Of a DNA stretch of 64,000 bases, positions 1 to 8,436 are shown one piece after another (position 1 is the stretch's first letter; the number at the start of each line of letters is the position of its first letter). Source of the DNA: Prevotella melaninogenica (GTDB lineage: Bacteria > Bacteroidota > Bacteroidia > Bacteroidales > Bacteroidaceae); NCBI RefSeq assembly GCF_018127965.1, contig NZ_CP072349.1, forward strand, positions 1,678,001 to 1,742,000. Direction: 5' to 3'. Both the position numbers and the translations under genes were made by a program. The notes beneath the pieces were generated by a model. The model was not told where the DNA came from. It searched no databases and saw only the letters and a program-made list of their open reading frames with translations.

Positions 1-97
1 TATAATCTTGGGTTCTACAATTAAATATATAGATTGAAAATAGAATATTACAAGGGAGGATAAACTACAAGATAAAATGCAATTTGAGACTATGTCA

Positions 98-545
98 TTC
101 AGTCTTCTACAAGCAACCTATTAGCATATCAATGATATTTGTAAACTATTTTCGCACACTCCAAAACCAATATATGCTCTTTTGGCTTCTAAAAGATGCC
201 TAATTGGCTTGCAAAAGACGCCCTTTAAGACCCTTACTAACGCCCTTTTGAAGTCCAATTAAGCACCTTTTCCGATACAACTTTATAACTAATTGAATTA
301 CTGATGGTTACAACCTTGCTTTTTACATGTATTTTTGTACTTATTTATAGATCGTTTACTCGAATTTATGTAATGATTTTTCAAAGCGTTATCTATTATT
401 TTTCAAGTTTTAAAAAGAAAAAAGTTCCCTGTGTCGGAGGATGAGAAAAGAGTAGATAGTAGCCAGCCCTAACTATGTCTTTGTTCCGTTAACGCTATAC
501 AAAAAGCATCCACAGATTCAACGGAAGAACTTAATTCTTACTATA
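98..545 (+). repeat. Dispersed repeat family 1, copy A (core 181-271)
   Basis: This fills most of the gene-free stretch at 1-658. The core contains GCAAAAGACGCCCTTTAAG, then ACGCCCTTTTGAAG and AATTAAGCACCTTTT; the same core recurs at 10033-10131, 19675-19773 and inverted at 54397-54490. By eye, copy A and the inverted copy near 54110-54590 align well beyond the core, from the CTTCTAC motif on the left to the GGAAGAAC motif at about 525 on the right. No ORF of note lies inside. Positions 1-97 and 546-626 show nothing recognisable. The outer limits are approximate because they come from a manual alignment. Confidence 0.7.
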
Positions 546-626
546 GTATGGCTTCCAATTTGGGTTTAAAACAAAGGAAATAAGTATTATTCTTGGGTAA
601 CATTCGTCATTATCATACATTATGAT

Positions 627-634
627 TATCTTTA
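627..634 (+). promoter_or_regulatory. Possible -7 box for the DUF2339 gene
   Basis: TATCTTTA differs by one base from the Bacteroidetes consensus TAnnTTTG and sits 24 nt upstream of the ATG at 659. It is the best candidate in the upstream stretch, but the mismatch makes it weak. Confidence 0.4.
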
Positions 635-658
635 CACCCAAAACTAAATACTTAGAAT

Positions 659-3190
659 ATGGAATATGACCTTCTATCCTTTTTTAGTATCATCTTATTT
701 TCAATAGCATTATTGGGCTTCTTCTATCTTATCTCCAAACTTAACCAAATAAGTAATACGCTAAACAACGTCAGTTTTGAGATTTCCACACTGAAACTTA
801 TCATTGAAAAGATGCAGCATGAGAAACAGAAACAAACTGAAACTGCAACAGAAACAAAGCCAAAAGAGTCTCTTGAACAACCTAAGGAGCAGGTCGTAGA
901 AACTCCGAAGGAAGTTCAGAATGAGTCCGTTAGCCCTAATCCTAACTGGTGGCAACAACCTATAACGGACGAAACACCAATAACCGAAAAGGCTGAAGAA
1001 ACAGAGACTATGGCTGAAAGCGAACAGCCAGAGCTACAGGAAACACCAGAAACTATAGAAGTTCCTATTGTACACAATGAGGATATCAGACCTTCTACTG
1101 TAGAAATTCCTATTCAAGAAACGGAGGATAAGACTCCAGAAGTTGAGGAAGAAACCCCTGAAACCATTGAAGAACCTGTAGAAGAAGAGCAGGAAGAGCC
1201 TGCAATGGCTATGGAGGAAGAGGAGGAAATAGAAGAATATGCCACTTCTGAGACCAACTTTGAGAAATATATTGGTGAGAATCTCTTTGGAAAGATTGGT
1301 ATTCTCATCTTTATCATTGGTATCGGTTTCTTCGTAAAATATGCTATCGACCAGAACTGGATCAATGAGACTGCACGTACATTGATGGGCTATGCGGTCG
1401 GAGCTGGTATGTTAGTACTGGCTGAGCGATTGCACAAACGCTACCATACTTTCAGTTCACTGTTAGCAGGTGGTGCCTTTGGTATCTACTATTTGATTAC
1501 AGCCATCGCCTTCCATTACTATGGTTTGTTCTCTCATCCAATGGCATTCGTGATCTTATGCGTCACAACTATCCTCATGTCGGCAGTCTCCGTCCTATAT
1601 GATAGGAAGGAATTGGCAGTCACAGCACTCGTTGGCGGCTTTATTGCACCGTTCATTATTAGTACGGATTCAAGTAGTATCATTAGCCTACAGATTTATA
1701 TTACCATATTGAACATTGGTATGTTCTGCCTTGCTATGTATAAGAAATGGGCAATACTACCTATGGTTTCCTTCGGTTTCACCTATATAATATTATGGGG
1801 AACAACTGCATTAGGATCATTCTCTGATAGTGAAGCTGTCACAACTTATCCTACCCTATTTGCTTTTGCAACACTATTCTACGTCATCTTCCTATTGCCT
1901 GTTGTCTTTATTCTGCGCACACAGTATAGTGAAAATACCAGACTTGGACTATTGGGTATCATCACAGCTAATAGCTTCATGTATCTTATTTATGGCGATT
2001 TCCTCTTACAACACTTCGAGGCATCATCTGATACGACAGCTTACTTAGCTTTCTTCATTGCTGCTGTCAACCTGGCAATACACCTTTATTTGCGATTCCG
2101 CGTCGAAGGACAAGACACACTGCGCAACCTTATGTTAGGACTTGCGGTCACATTCGCCTCTATGGGTATTCCAATTCTGTTCAGCACAGCCAATGTTCTT
2201 ATGGTATGGGCAGCTGAGTCAGTACTTCTTTTATGGCTCTTCACAAAGGAGAAAAACAGAATCTACGAGTTGGCTTCAGCAGTATTATTACTCTTAACAT
2301 TGGGAGCATTGGCATACTACAGAACAACTGACACCTTCATCCATGATACAGGAGATAGTTTATTCTTCAATGGTGCCTTCTTTGTGACAACGTTTGTTAG
2401 TATTGCCTACTATGTTGTAGCTGTCATTATGCAATTAAATAAGGAGTTGTTCAGTGATACGAAGCGTTTAATCGCATACACCCCATGCAATGCTATAGCC
2501 TATGCGTTGGGCTTCAGCATCCTGTTCCTTGCTTTCAGAGACAACTTCCACTTCCATCTTGAGCAACCAATATCAGAGTATGCGTCTCTACTTACAGCAA
2601 ACATAATACTCTTAGGAGGAGTACTTATCCTGCGCAACCGCTTCGAAATAAGTGAAAACAAGTTAGCATACGAGATTAGCCTCTACCTTGCAGGAATCTT
2701 ATTTGCTATAACTGTATGGAATTACACTGATCCTGAAGGACTCTTACTGAGATGGTTAATGGCACTTGTAACAATCGCTTATATGGCATATTGTATGCGT
2801 GGTCAACTCCTTGTAACCTCTAATCAGCGAAACTTACATACAGAATACTCTATCATATCAACACTGATGTGGCTTACTTTGACGCGTTTATTGCTGATTA
2901 CTTTCAATGAAGAAAACTTCAGTACCGCCTTCTCTTTGTCGTTAGGTATTGCAGCCTTCATCTTGATGTGTATCGGTATGCGTTACCACAGTAAGGAGAT
3001 TCGTATTGTTAGCTTGGCAGAATTCGGTATTGTCATTGGTAAACTCATTCTCAATGACGTATGGGCAATGCCTGCTCTCGGTAAGATTATTGTCTTCATC
3101 AGCCTTGGAGCCCTTCTCCTTATCCTCTCATTCCTCTATCAAAAACTTAAAGATGCTCTCTTCAATGAGAAGGAACAAGAACAGGAGTAA
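659..3190 (+). CDS. DUF2339 family polytopic membrane protein
   Basis: The 843-residue protein starts with one hydrophobic segment (about residues 8-25), then a short coiled-coil-like stretch, then a long Glu/Pro/Thr-rich acidic linker (about 55-200). The rest is almost wholly hydrophobic, with some twenty or more predicted membrane segments from about residue 212. The segment beginning ENLFGKIGILIFIIGIGFFV followed by YAVGAGMLVLAERLH is characteristic of DUF2339 (PF10101). Family members have no established biochemical role; an envelope or transport-related function is only a guess. The gene stands alone and converges on the ATPase gene downstream. The start ATG is preceded by a near-consensus -7 box. 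Confidence 0.85.
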   Translation: MEYDLLSFFSIILFSIALLGFFYLISKLNQISNTLNNVSFEISTLKLIIEKMQHEKQKQTETATETKPKESLEQPKEQVVETPKEVQNESVSPNPNWWQQPITDETPITEKAEETETMAESEQPELQETPETIEVPIVHNEDIRPSTVEIPIQETEDKTPEVEEETPETIEEPVEEEQEEPAMAMEEEEEIEEYATSETNFEKYIGENLFGKIGILIFIIGIGFFVKYAIDQNWINETARTLMGYAVGAGMLVLAERLHKRYHTFSSLLAGGAFGIYYLITAIAFHYYGLFSHPMAFVILCVTTILMSAVSVLYDRKELAVTALVGGFIAPFIISTDSSSIISLQIYITILNIGMFCLAMYKKWAILPMVSFGFTYIILWGTTALGSFSDSEAVTTYPTLFAFATLFYVIFLLPVVFILRTQYSENTRLGLLGIITANSFMYLIYGDFLLQHFEASSDTTAYLAFFIAAVNLAIHLYLRFRVEGQDTLRNLMLGLAVTFASMGIPILFSTANVLMVWAAESVLLLWLFTKEKNRIYELASAVLLLLTLGALAYYRTTDTFIHDTGDSLFFNGAFFVTTFVSIAYYVVAVIMQLNKELFSDTKRLIAYTPCNAIAYALGFSILFLAFRDNFHFHLEQPISEYASLLTANIILLGGVLILRNRFEISENKLAYEISLYLAGILFAITVWNYTDPEGLLLRWLMALVTIAYMAYCMRGQLLVTSNQRNLHTEYSIISTLMWLTLTRLLLITFNEENFSTAFSLSLGIAAFILMCIGMRYHSKEIRIVSLAEFGIVIGKLILNDVWAMPALGKIIVFISLGALLLILSFLYQKLKDALFNEKEQEQE

Positions 3191-3220
3191 GCCTCAACAT
3201 CAGACATTAACATAACAACA

Positions 3221-3272
3221 ATCGCCCTCATCTGTTCAAGCTTCATTTCTATCTTGGACTGATGAGGGCAAT
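3221..3272. terminator. Imperfect 20-bp hairpin between convergent genes
   Basis: The left arm is at 3221-3240 and the right arm at 3253-3272, with a 12-nt loop; only two positions mismatch and one is a G-U type pair. It lies 30 nt after the DUF2339 stop and 55 nt after the ATPase stop on the other strand, so it may terminate both. Neither side has a strong T run, so intrinsic activity is uncertain. Confidence 0.5.
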
Positions 3273-3326
3273 TGCTTTGGTATAGTATTCGTGTTTCTTA
3301 CCTATTATATTAGGAGAGATAACTTC

Positions 3327-4502
3327 TTAATAATTCAATCCAAACATCCAAAGAGGTATGATATTACCTGTACCAATCTCGATATCATCTTTTACTACAT
3401 ATCCCTTCTTAGCTTCAGCGATCTGTTTCTGCCCCTTACTCTTTCCTCCGACTTCAAAGGTTACACCATTAATCTCAAAGTCTGAGATACGAGAAACTAT
3501 AATATCATTATGTACTCTCAACTGATTATAGAAGAAGGTTTCTCTTATATTCCCAATATTAGCTTCACTACCTGCTAAGATATAAGCTAAATTAGGATTA
3601 TCGAGATAAACCTTATCGACCTTACCTAATCCTCTTATGCCACCAGTAGCATCTCGTAATTGACTAATAATCCCAGCCTTTTCCATATACAAGAAGTAAT
3701 CAGGAAGTACATTCCTGCTCACTCCCACCATTGTTGCCAACGAATCCATGACTGGCTTAAAAGGTACGCTACGTGAAATTATAGCAAGCAACTTCTTTAG
3801 CTTACGACTTGTTGAAAGCGTCATATTTGCAAACTGTGGTATATCAACCTCCATCGTAAGATTGACACTTTGGTTTAATAACATTATAAACTCAACGTCA
3901 TCTCCAAATGGATAATACCCATGACGCAAATACTCTTTAAACAAAGGTAGTGGATGTTCCAGTCCTTTGGGGAGTTCTACACGATGTTGAAGAATATCTT
4001 CTAAACTATAAGCTGGAACAACAATGCCCTTAAACATCTCCAGATACTCTCTGAAAGAAAGCCCCTGTAAATGATAAACAGGAGCGCGACGGCTAAGGTC
4101 TGCCTCTCCTTGTATTATATCAAGGACCGACGAACCAGTAAAAGCAACTTTCAAATCAACGTGGGTATCATATATCTGCTTTAGTTCTTGTGCCCAACCT
4201 ATGTACTTGTGAATCTCATCAATAAAGAGATATTCTCCTCCTTCTCTGCAGAATTCATCTGCCAAATCAACAAGTGTATGAGATGAAAAATAGACATAAT
4301 CAGCTGAAACATAAAGCATATTCTGCTCTGACTGATACTCCTTTATATATTGTAGAAACATCGTTGTCTTACCGACACCACGTGGACCAACCAGCCCTAA
4401 CATCTGTCTTCCCCAGTCTAAACGATTATATAGATAACGATGAAAAGTGGTAGAGGTGTACTCTATCCTTTCCCGCATAAATTGTATTAAACTAATATCC
4501 AT
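3327..4502 (-). CDS. AAA_14/DUF4143-type ATPase
   Basis: The protein has 391 residues. Residues 39-47 form a Walker A motif (GPRGVGKTT), about 90-99 a Walker B motif (YLFIDEIHKY), and VAFTGSS a sensor-like strand. A winged-helix-like segment lies near residues 230-275 (containing MVGVSRNVLPDYFLYMEKAG). The C-terminal part has the FEVGGKSKG motif and ends IPLWMFGLNY, as in many Bacteroidetes AAA_14 plus DUF4143 proteins; the DUF4143 part may derive from a PD-(D/E)XK nuclease fold. The exact role of these ATPases is unknown, and defence, mobile-element or toxin-like roles have only been guessed. The gene is alone, with a -7 box 18 nt upstream of its ATG and four phased palindromes directly upstream of that box. 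Confidence 0.85.
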   Translation of the reverse strand: MDISLIQFMRERIEYTSTTFHRYLYNRLDWGRQMLGLVGPRGVGKTTMFLQYIKEYQSEQNMLYVSADYVYFSSHTLVDLADEFCREGGEYLFIDEIHKYIGWAQELKQIYDTHVDLKVAFTGSSVLDIIQGEADLSRRAPVYHLQGLSFREYLEMFKGIVVPAYSLEDILQHRVELPKGLEHPLPLFKEYLRHGYYPFGDDVEFIMLLNQSVNLTMEVDIPQFANMTLSTSRKLKKLLAIISRSVPFKPVMDSLATMVGVSRNVLPDYFLYMEKAGIISQLRDATGGIRGLGKVDKVYLDNPNLAYILAGSEANIGNIRETFFYNQLRVHNDIIVSRISDFEINGVTFEVGGKSKGQKQIAEAKKGYVVKDDIEIGTGNIIPLWMFGLNY

Positions 4503-4519
4503 AGCTCTTCTTTTTGCTA

Positions 4520-4527
4520 CAAAGATA
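4520..4527 (-). promoter_or_regulatory. -7 box of the ATPase gene
   Basis: Read on the minus strand this is TATCTTTG, a full match to TAnnTTTG, with 17 nt between it and the start codon at 4502. The -33 region, about 20 nt further upstream, falls inside the first palindrome at 4535-4552, so a protein bound there would block polymerase. Confidence 0.75.
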
Positions 4528-4534
4528 CGAAAAA

Positions 4535-4651
4535 TGCACTAACCACAGTGCAAAATCAGCAATAAATTGCACTATGCGCAGTGCAATTTGTGTTAAACAA
4601 TGCACTATCTACAGTGCATATCACAACGATTCCTGCACTATCCGTAGTGCA
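4535..4651. promoter_or_regulatory. Four phased palindromic operators, 33-bp period
   Basis: Four 18-bp sites of the form TGCACT-N6-AGTGCA lie at 4535-4552, 4568-4585, 4601-4618 and 4634-4651. The start-to-start distance is exactly 33 bp each time, leaving three 15-bp spacers of unlike sequence. The six central bases differ between sites (AACCAC, ATGCGC, ATCTAC, ATCCGT) while the arms are invariant. Strictly conserved arms with drifting centres argue for selection on a dimeric protein site. Site 1 overlaps the -33 region of the ATPase promoter. The binding protein is unknown; the ATPase itself, which has a winged-helix-like segment, is a candidate. Confidence 0.85.
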
Positions 4652-4795
4652 ATTGAAATAATACATAGCATAAAAGAATGCTTATGAGTACTGCGCTCTG
4701 GTGAGTCTTTCCCATATATTGATTAGTTATTAGGCTCTGATTATCATCATTATAATAACCTTGATGCTCCTTTCTTCCCATCTTCAACCTATGTG

Positions 4796-4861
4796 CGAGT
4801 ACTCCGCACATGCCGTGCTAATGGTTCGCACCAATGGTGTTCGGCGTCCGCACCAGTGGTG
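4796..4861 (-). repeat. Three 22-bp units of repeat family 2
   Basis: Read on the minus strand, three consecutive 22-bp units start with CAC and follow the pattern CACCAnnnGTGCGGAnCnTTAG. The same unit is found at 14731-14840 (five units), 27148-27213, 37793-37858 and 57955-57998. Several units are nearly self-complementary around CACCA/TGGTG. Confidence 0.75.
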
Positions 4862-5147
4862 CGGAGCACTAAACACATTGCAATAACTTATCAAAATGGG
4901 GGCAACTTATTGACAGAAGCAAGCTATACTACCAAAACTAACTAACCGATATACGGTTAAAAAAAATCACATACAAGAGAATACAATTACAGTAACAGAT
5001 AGTCACAACATACAAAGCTGTTCTTTTAGAAGTTTAAAGACATAGAAAATTACCGACGAAGCATGTTAAAAGAATAAAAAAACACATCGCTAATGTAGTT
5101 CTTCAGTAAAAAAAACGACTAATAGAATAACATTGGTCTTTTTTATT

Positions 5148-5155
5148 TACCTTTG
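5148..5155 (+). promoter_or_regulatory. -7 box of the M13 peptidase gene
   Basis: TACCTTTG matches the consensus. It would give a 5' leader of about 100 nt before the ATG at 5266. No clear -33 box is present at the standard spacing. Confidence 0.6.
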
Positions 5156-5265
5156 TAATAAGATAATATCTAAGATAAGTAACGTCTTAATAACACCTTT
5201 AAGGTGAGAAGAAGTAACATTAAATGGCAGAAAAGTATATATTTAACACATAAAACAATAAGCAC

Positions 5266-7293
5266 ATGAAAGCAAAAATCTTACTTTTTGCAGCCTCATT
5301 CATAGCTACATCAGCTATGGCACAGGGACTGAAGTCGGGTGTAGACCGCAACAACATGGACTTTAACGTGAAGCCCGGTGAGAACTTCTATGAGTATGCT
5401 GCAGGTAACTGGTTGAAGAGCCATCCGCTTGACAAGGAGCATCCAATGAACGGTGCCTTTGTTGATTTGGAAGAATTGAACAAGAAACGCATCCGTGAAA
5501 TGGTTGAGGATTATGCGAAGAAGCCACAAACGAAAGGTACTGTAGCACAGAAGATTGCTTCTATCTACAACCTTTACATGGATAGTGTACGCCGTAATCG
5601 TGAGGGATATACACCTATTAAGCCTGTATTGGCAAAGATTCGTGCTGCGAAGAATCGTAAGGACCTTATCAAACTGATGTATGACCTCGATGTGAAAGGC
5701 TATGGCACCTTCCCTGTTGGCTTTGGTATGACAGTAGATGCTATGAACTCAGATCGTTATATCATTGGTATCTCACAAGGTGGTATTGGTCTTGATCCAG
5801 AATATTATACAAAGCCTAACGATCAACAGAAGGCTGTTATAGCAGCATATAAGAGTCTGAACAACGATTTGTTCAAGATGACTGGCAACGATGCTGCAAC
5901 TGCTAAGAAGAAGATGGAGGAAGCTTTCTCAATTGAGAACCAAATTGCAAAGGTTAGCTATGACCAAGTAAAGTCACGTGATCCACAAGCTAACTATCAC
6001 CCAATGACTTGGGAACAACTCTTGAAAAACTATCCTGGTGTCGATTGGAACTATCTTTTGAAAGCTTCCGGCTATCCTAATAACGGTGGAAAGGTTGATG
6101 TTGGACAGCCAGAGCCTGTACATGAAGTTGAGAAGATACTTGCTACGGCTCCGTTAGACGCATTGAAAGCCTACATGGAGCTTGCTGTTATCTCAAGTTC
6201 TGCAGGTATGTTGTCTGATAACTTCTCTGATCGTAACTTTGAATATACCAAGGTTGCATACGGTGTTCAGCAGCAACAGCCACGTTGGAAGCGTGCTTTG
6301 TCTTTCGTACAGGGTATCATGGGTGAGGCTGTAGGTAAGCTCTACGTACAGAAGTACTTCCCTGAGAGCAGTAAGCAACGTATGATTACATTGGTAAAGA
6401 ACCTCCAAGATGCTTTTGCACAGCGTATTGAAGAGAACACATGGATGACTGCTGCAACAAAGAAAAAAGCCATAGAGAAGTTGCAGGCATTTGATATTAA
6501 GATCGGTTATCCTGATAAATGGCAGAATATGGATAGCGTTTTCGTGATTGATGATAATAAGTCATTGATTGAAAACGTGAAGGCTGTACAGGAAGCAGCT
6601 ATGAAGTATCGTATTGCTAAACGCTGGGGTAAGCCTGTTGATAAGAAGGAATGGCACATGACTCCACAGACGGTTAATGCTTACTATGACCCAACAACCA
6701 ACAGTATTAACTTCCCTGCAGCTATTCTCCAGCCTCCATTCTTCGATCCAACAGTGGATGATGCAGCTAATTATGGTGCTATCGGTGCTGTCATTGGTCA
6801 TGAGATGAGCCACGGATTTGACGACCAAGGTTGTCAATTTGATAAGGATGGTAACATGAAGAACTGGTGGACAGAAGAGGATAAGAAGAACTATGACGCT
6901 CGTACAAAGGTCCTTGTAGACTGGTTCAACAAGCAGGAAGTAATCCCTGGCTTATATGTCAACGGTGAGAAGACACTCGGTGAAAACATCGGTGATAACG
7001 GAGGTTTGAACATTGCCTTCCGTGCACTTGAGAACAGTATGAAGGCAAAACCACTGAGCGATATGGACGGTTTCACACCTGCACAGCGTTTCTTCCTCGC
7101 TTGGGGACGTGTCTGGGCAAGCAACGTTGCTCCTCAGTTTGTTGCTTATATTGTCAATTCTGATGTTCACTCACCAAGTATCAGCCGTGTGAATGCAGCC
7201 CTTCCAATGATTGATAATTGGTATAAGGCTTTCGACATCAAAGAAGGTGACAAACTCTTCGTGCCACAACAGAATCGTGCACACATCTGGTAA
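5266..7293 (+). CDS. pepO: Secreted M13 (neprilysin-like) zinc metallopeptidase
   Basis: The protein has 675 residues, with a signal peptide at about 1-19 ending SAMAQ. The zinc site HEMSH is at residues 512-516, followed by GFDDQG; the third ligand and associated Asp lie in GENIGDNGGL, and the upstream NAYY motif that binds substrate backbone is present. The length is normal for a soluble M13 enzyme (endopeptidase O / PepO group). It should hydrolyse oligopeptides in the periplasm or outside the cell. No neighbour points to a dedicated substrate; the gene has its own promoter and a hairpin about 100 nt after the stop. Start: the first ATG before the signal peptide. Confidence 0.95.
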   Translation: MKAKILLFAASFIATSAMAQGLKSGVDRNNMDFNVKPGENFYEYAAGNWLKSHPLDKEHPMNGAFVDLEELNKKRIREMVEDYAKKPQTKGTVAQKIASIYNLYMDSVRRNREGYTPIKPVLAKIRAAKNRKDLIKLMYDLDVKGYGTFPVGFGMTVDAMNSDRYIIGISQGGIGLDPEYYTKPNDQQKAVIAAYKSLNNDLFKMTGNDAATAKKKMEEAFSIENQIAKVSYDQVKSRDPQANYHPMTWEQLLKNYPGVDWNYLLKASGYPNNGGKVDVGQPEPVHEVEKILATAPLDALKAYMELAVISSSAGMLSDNFSDRNFEYTKVAYGVQQQQPRWKRALSFVQGIMGEAVGKLYVQKYFPESSKQRMITLVKNLQDAFAQRIEENTWMTAATKKKAIEKLQAFDIKIGYPDKWQNMDSVFVIDDNKSLIENVKAVQEAAMKYRIAKRWGKPVDKKEWHMTPQTVNAYYDPTTNSINFPAAILQPPFFDPTVDDAANYGAIGAVIGHEMSHGFDDQGCQFDKDGNMKNWWTEEDKKNYDARTKVLVDWFNKQEVIPGLYVNGEKTLGENIGDNGGLNIAFRALENSMKAKPLSDMDGFTPAQRFFLAWGRVWASNVAPQFVAYIVNSDVHSPSISRVNAALPMIDNWYKAFDIKEGDKLFVPQQNRAHIW

Positions 7294-7393
7294 GAGAATA
7301 TTTTGATAATGTACATATCATTTGATATGCTTTATAAGCTCTGTAGTGTCACTATCTATTAAGCAATGACCACAGAGTTTTATACCTAATATA

Positions 7394-7429
7394 AAGGGAG
7401 TGTGTCCAACAAAAAGGATCCACTCCCTT
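7394..7429. terminator. Hairpin downstream of the M13 peptidase gene
   Basis: The arms AAGGGAGTG (7394-7402) and CACTCCCTT (7421-7429) pair perfectly, with further partial pairing towards an A-rich loop. The T run after it is broken (CTTACTTTTGG), so terminator function is likely but not certain. Confidence 0.5.
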
Positions 7430-7857
7430 CTTACTTTTGGACGTTTCTTTTTTAAACTTCTACCTTCTCGTATCAAAGTAGTTTTTGTTAAACAAAAATC
7501 AAAAGTCTTCCTATCGACAAAACTAAAACCAAAATACAAAGAATAAATAATCACAAGCAACCTTTTGAGCACAGAGAAGGATGAAAAAGAGAAAAACAAG
7601 AATGATATTTCATAGTCATTCTTTTATCAGATTAAGCATAAAAAACGCTGATTTCACCGTAAATTAGAACTAAATATTTTACGAATAGAATAATCTTTAA
7701 GCCCTAAAAATCAGACATATTAGCCTCTATTATAGGTGTAACAACAAAGTATTTTGTCATAATTTAACAAGTACAACGAGAAACATGATACTTTCCTTAA
7801 TTCTCATATTATTGATAAGAAATAGTATTATTTATCTATTAATTCAATAAAATATTG

Positions 7858-7865
7858 TATATTTG
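7858..7865 (+). promoter_or_regulatory. -7 box of a candidate small RNA gene
   Basis: TATATTTG matches TAnnTTTG and is followed by GCACCC. No protein-coding ORF follows for over 500 nt, but an intrinsic terminator does. Confidence 0.55.
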
Positions 7866-7871
7866 CACCCA

Positions 7872-8267
7872 ACAATAATTTTAATTGTAGATAAAATAGT
7901 AAAAAGTTTTTGCATAACAGCGCAATTTATATGCATTACTGAGCATAAAGAGCATCACAGGAACATAATAAACAGATTAAGATTCAAGATTTCAAGCAGC
8001 AGTAGGTAAGCTTACAAAACAACATTCTTTCATTAAAGACGGTATAAGAAACAAAGACATCGTTCTGCAAGAAACAAATAGATGTACAGACAAACATCAT
8101 AAGTCTTGCCTAAATTCACCTGCTAAAATATAATAAAAAAGGAAACATACATACTGAATCTTTTCAGATTAGCATAAATAAAAATAACTACCAAAATCCT
8201 ATTTTCAATGGGATATTTTTAGTTACCAGTGGGATTTCATCGTGAGATGAGATCCCACACCTTTTTT
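7872..8267 (+). ncRNA. Candidate ~395-nt non-coding RNA
   Basis: A consensus promoter at 7858-7865 is followed by about 395 nt without a convincing ORF, ending in two successive hairpins. The first spans 8185-8225, with outer arms TAACTA/TAGTTA. The second (arms 8229-8235 and 8252-8258, GTGGGAT/ATCCCAC) is followed by a T run at 8262-8267 and looks like an intrinsic terminator. I looked for tmRNA, RNase P and SRP RNA signatures and found none. Start and end are inferred from the promoter and terminator; function unknown. Confidence 0.45.
8229..8267 (+). terminator. Intrinsic terminator of the candidate RNA at 7872
   Basis: A seven-bp GC-rich stem (GTGGGAT at 8229-8235 with ATCCCAC at 8252-8258), extended by an inner CAT/ATG pairing, is followed by ACCTTTTTTA. 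Confidence 0.7.
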
Positions 8268-8392
8268 ATAGAAGTACAAGATGATTCCTCTATTGTGCAA
8301 AATTCATCCTGTTCCACACCCAACTAATATCTGAAAAGCAGTTTTATAGAATCTTTATCTCCTATAACTGTAATCATTTCATTTCTTTTCAG

Positions 8393-8400
8393 TATCTTTG
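8393..8400 (+). promoter_or_regulatory. -7 box of bcp
   Basis: TATCTTTG matches the consensus and sits 36 nt upstream of the ATG at 8437. It covers the TTG codon that would otherwise open a longer reading frame, so translation cannot start there. Confidence 0.8.
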
Positions 8401-8436
8401 CATTCGGATAAATCATCAATTAAAAACAGAAAGAAT

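Larger units (their letters stand above)
4503..5265. other. Gene-free stretch between the ATPase and the M13 peptidase
   Basis: In order it holds the ATPase promoter (4520-4527), a four-palindrome array (4535-4651), a featureless part, three 22-bp repeat units (4796-4861), a further AT-rich part with nothing recognisable, and the -7 box of the peptidase gene at 5148-5155. No small ORF with a plausible start stands out. Confidence 0.7.
7294..8436. other. Gene-free stretch between the M13 peptidase and bcp
   Basis: It contains the hairpin at 7394-7429, a candidate small RNA gene (promoter 7858-7865, terminator 8229-8267) and the bcp promoter at 8393-8400. A 93-codon minus-strand ORF at 7318-7599 spans the hairpin and has no family resemblance. 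Positions 7600-7850 and 8270-8390 show nothing recognisable. Confidence 0.6.

Noticed and set aside
4535-4651. The phased palindromes as a mini CRISPR array
   Set aside because: Spacers are only 15 bp, repeats are 18 bp with variable centres, and no cas gene is near. An operator array explains the data better.
7318-7599. 93-codon minus-strand ORF after the M13 peptidase gene
   Set aside because: It spans a hairpin that probably terminates the peptidase message, has no good promoter or ribosome site, and the translation resembles no family.
7872-8267. The non-coding transcript as tmRNA or RNase P RNA
   Set aside because: No tRNA-like ends, tag frame, or conserved RNase P core words were found; the sequence is too AT-rich for either.
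8398-8436. TTG start giving bcp 13 extra residues
   Set aside because: The TTG is the last part of the -7 box TATCTTTG, so it is upstream of the transcript start.
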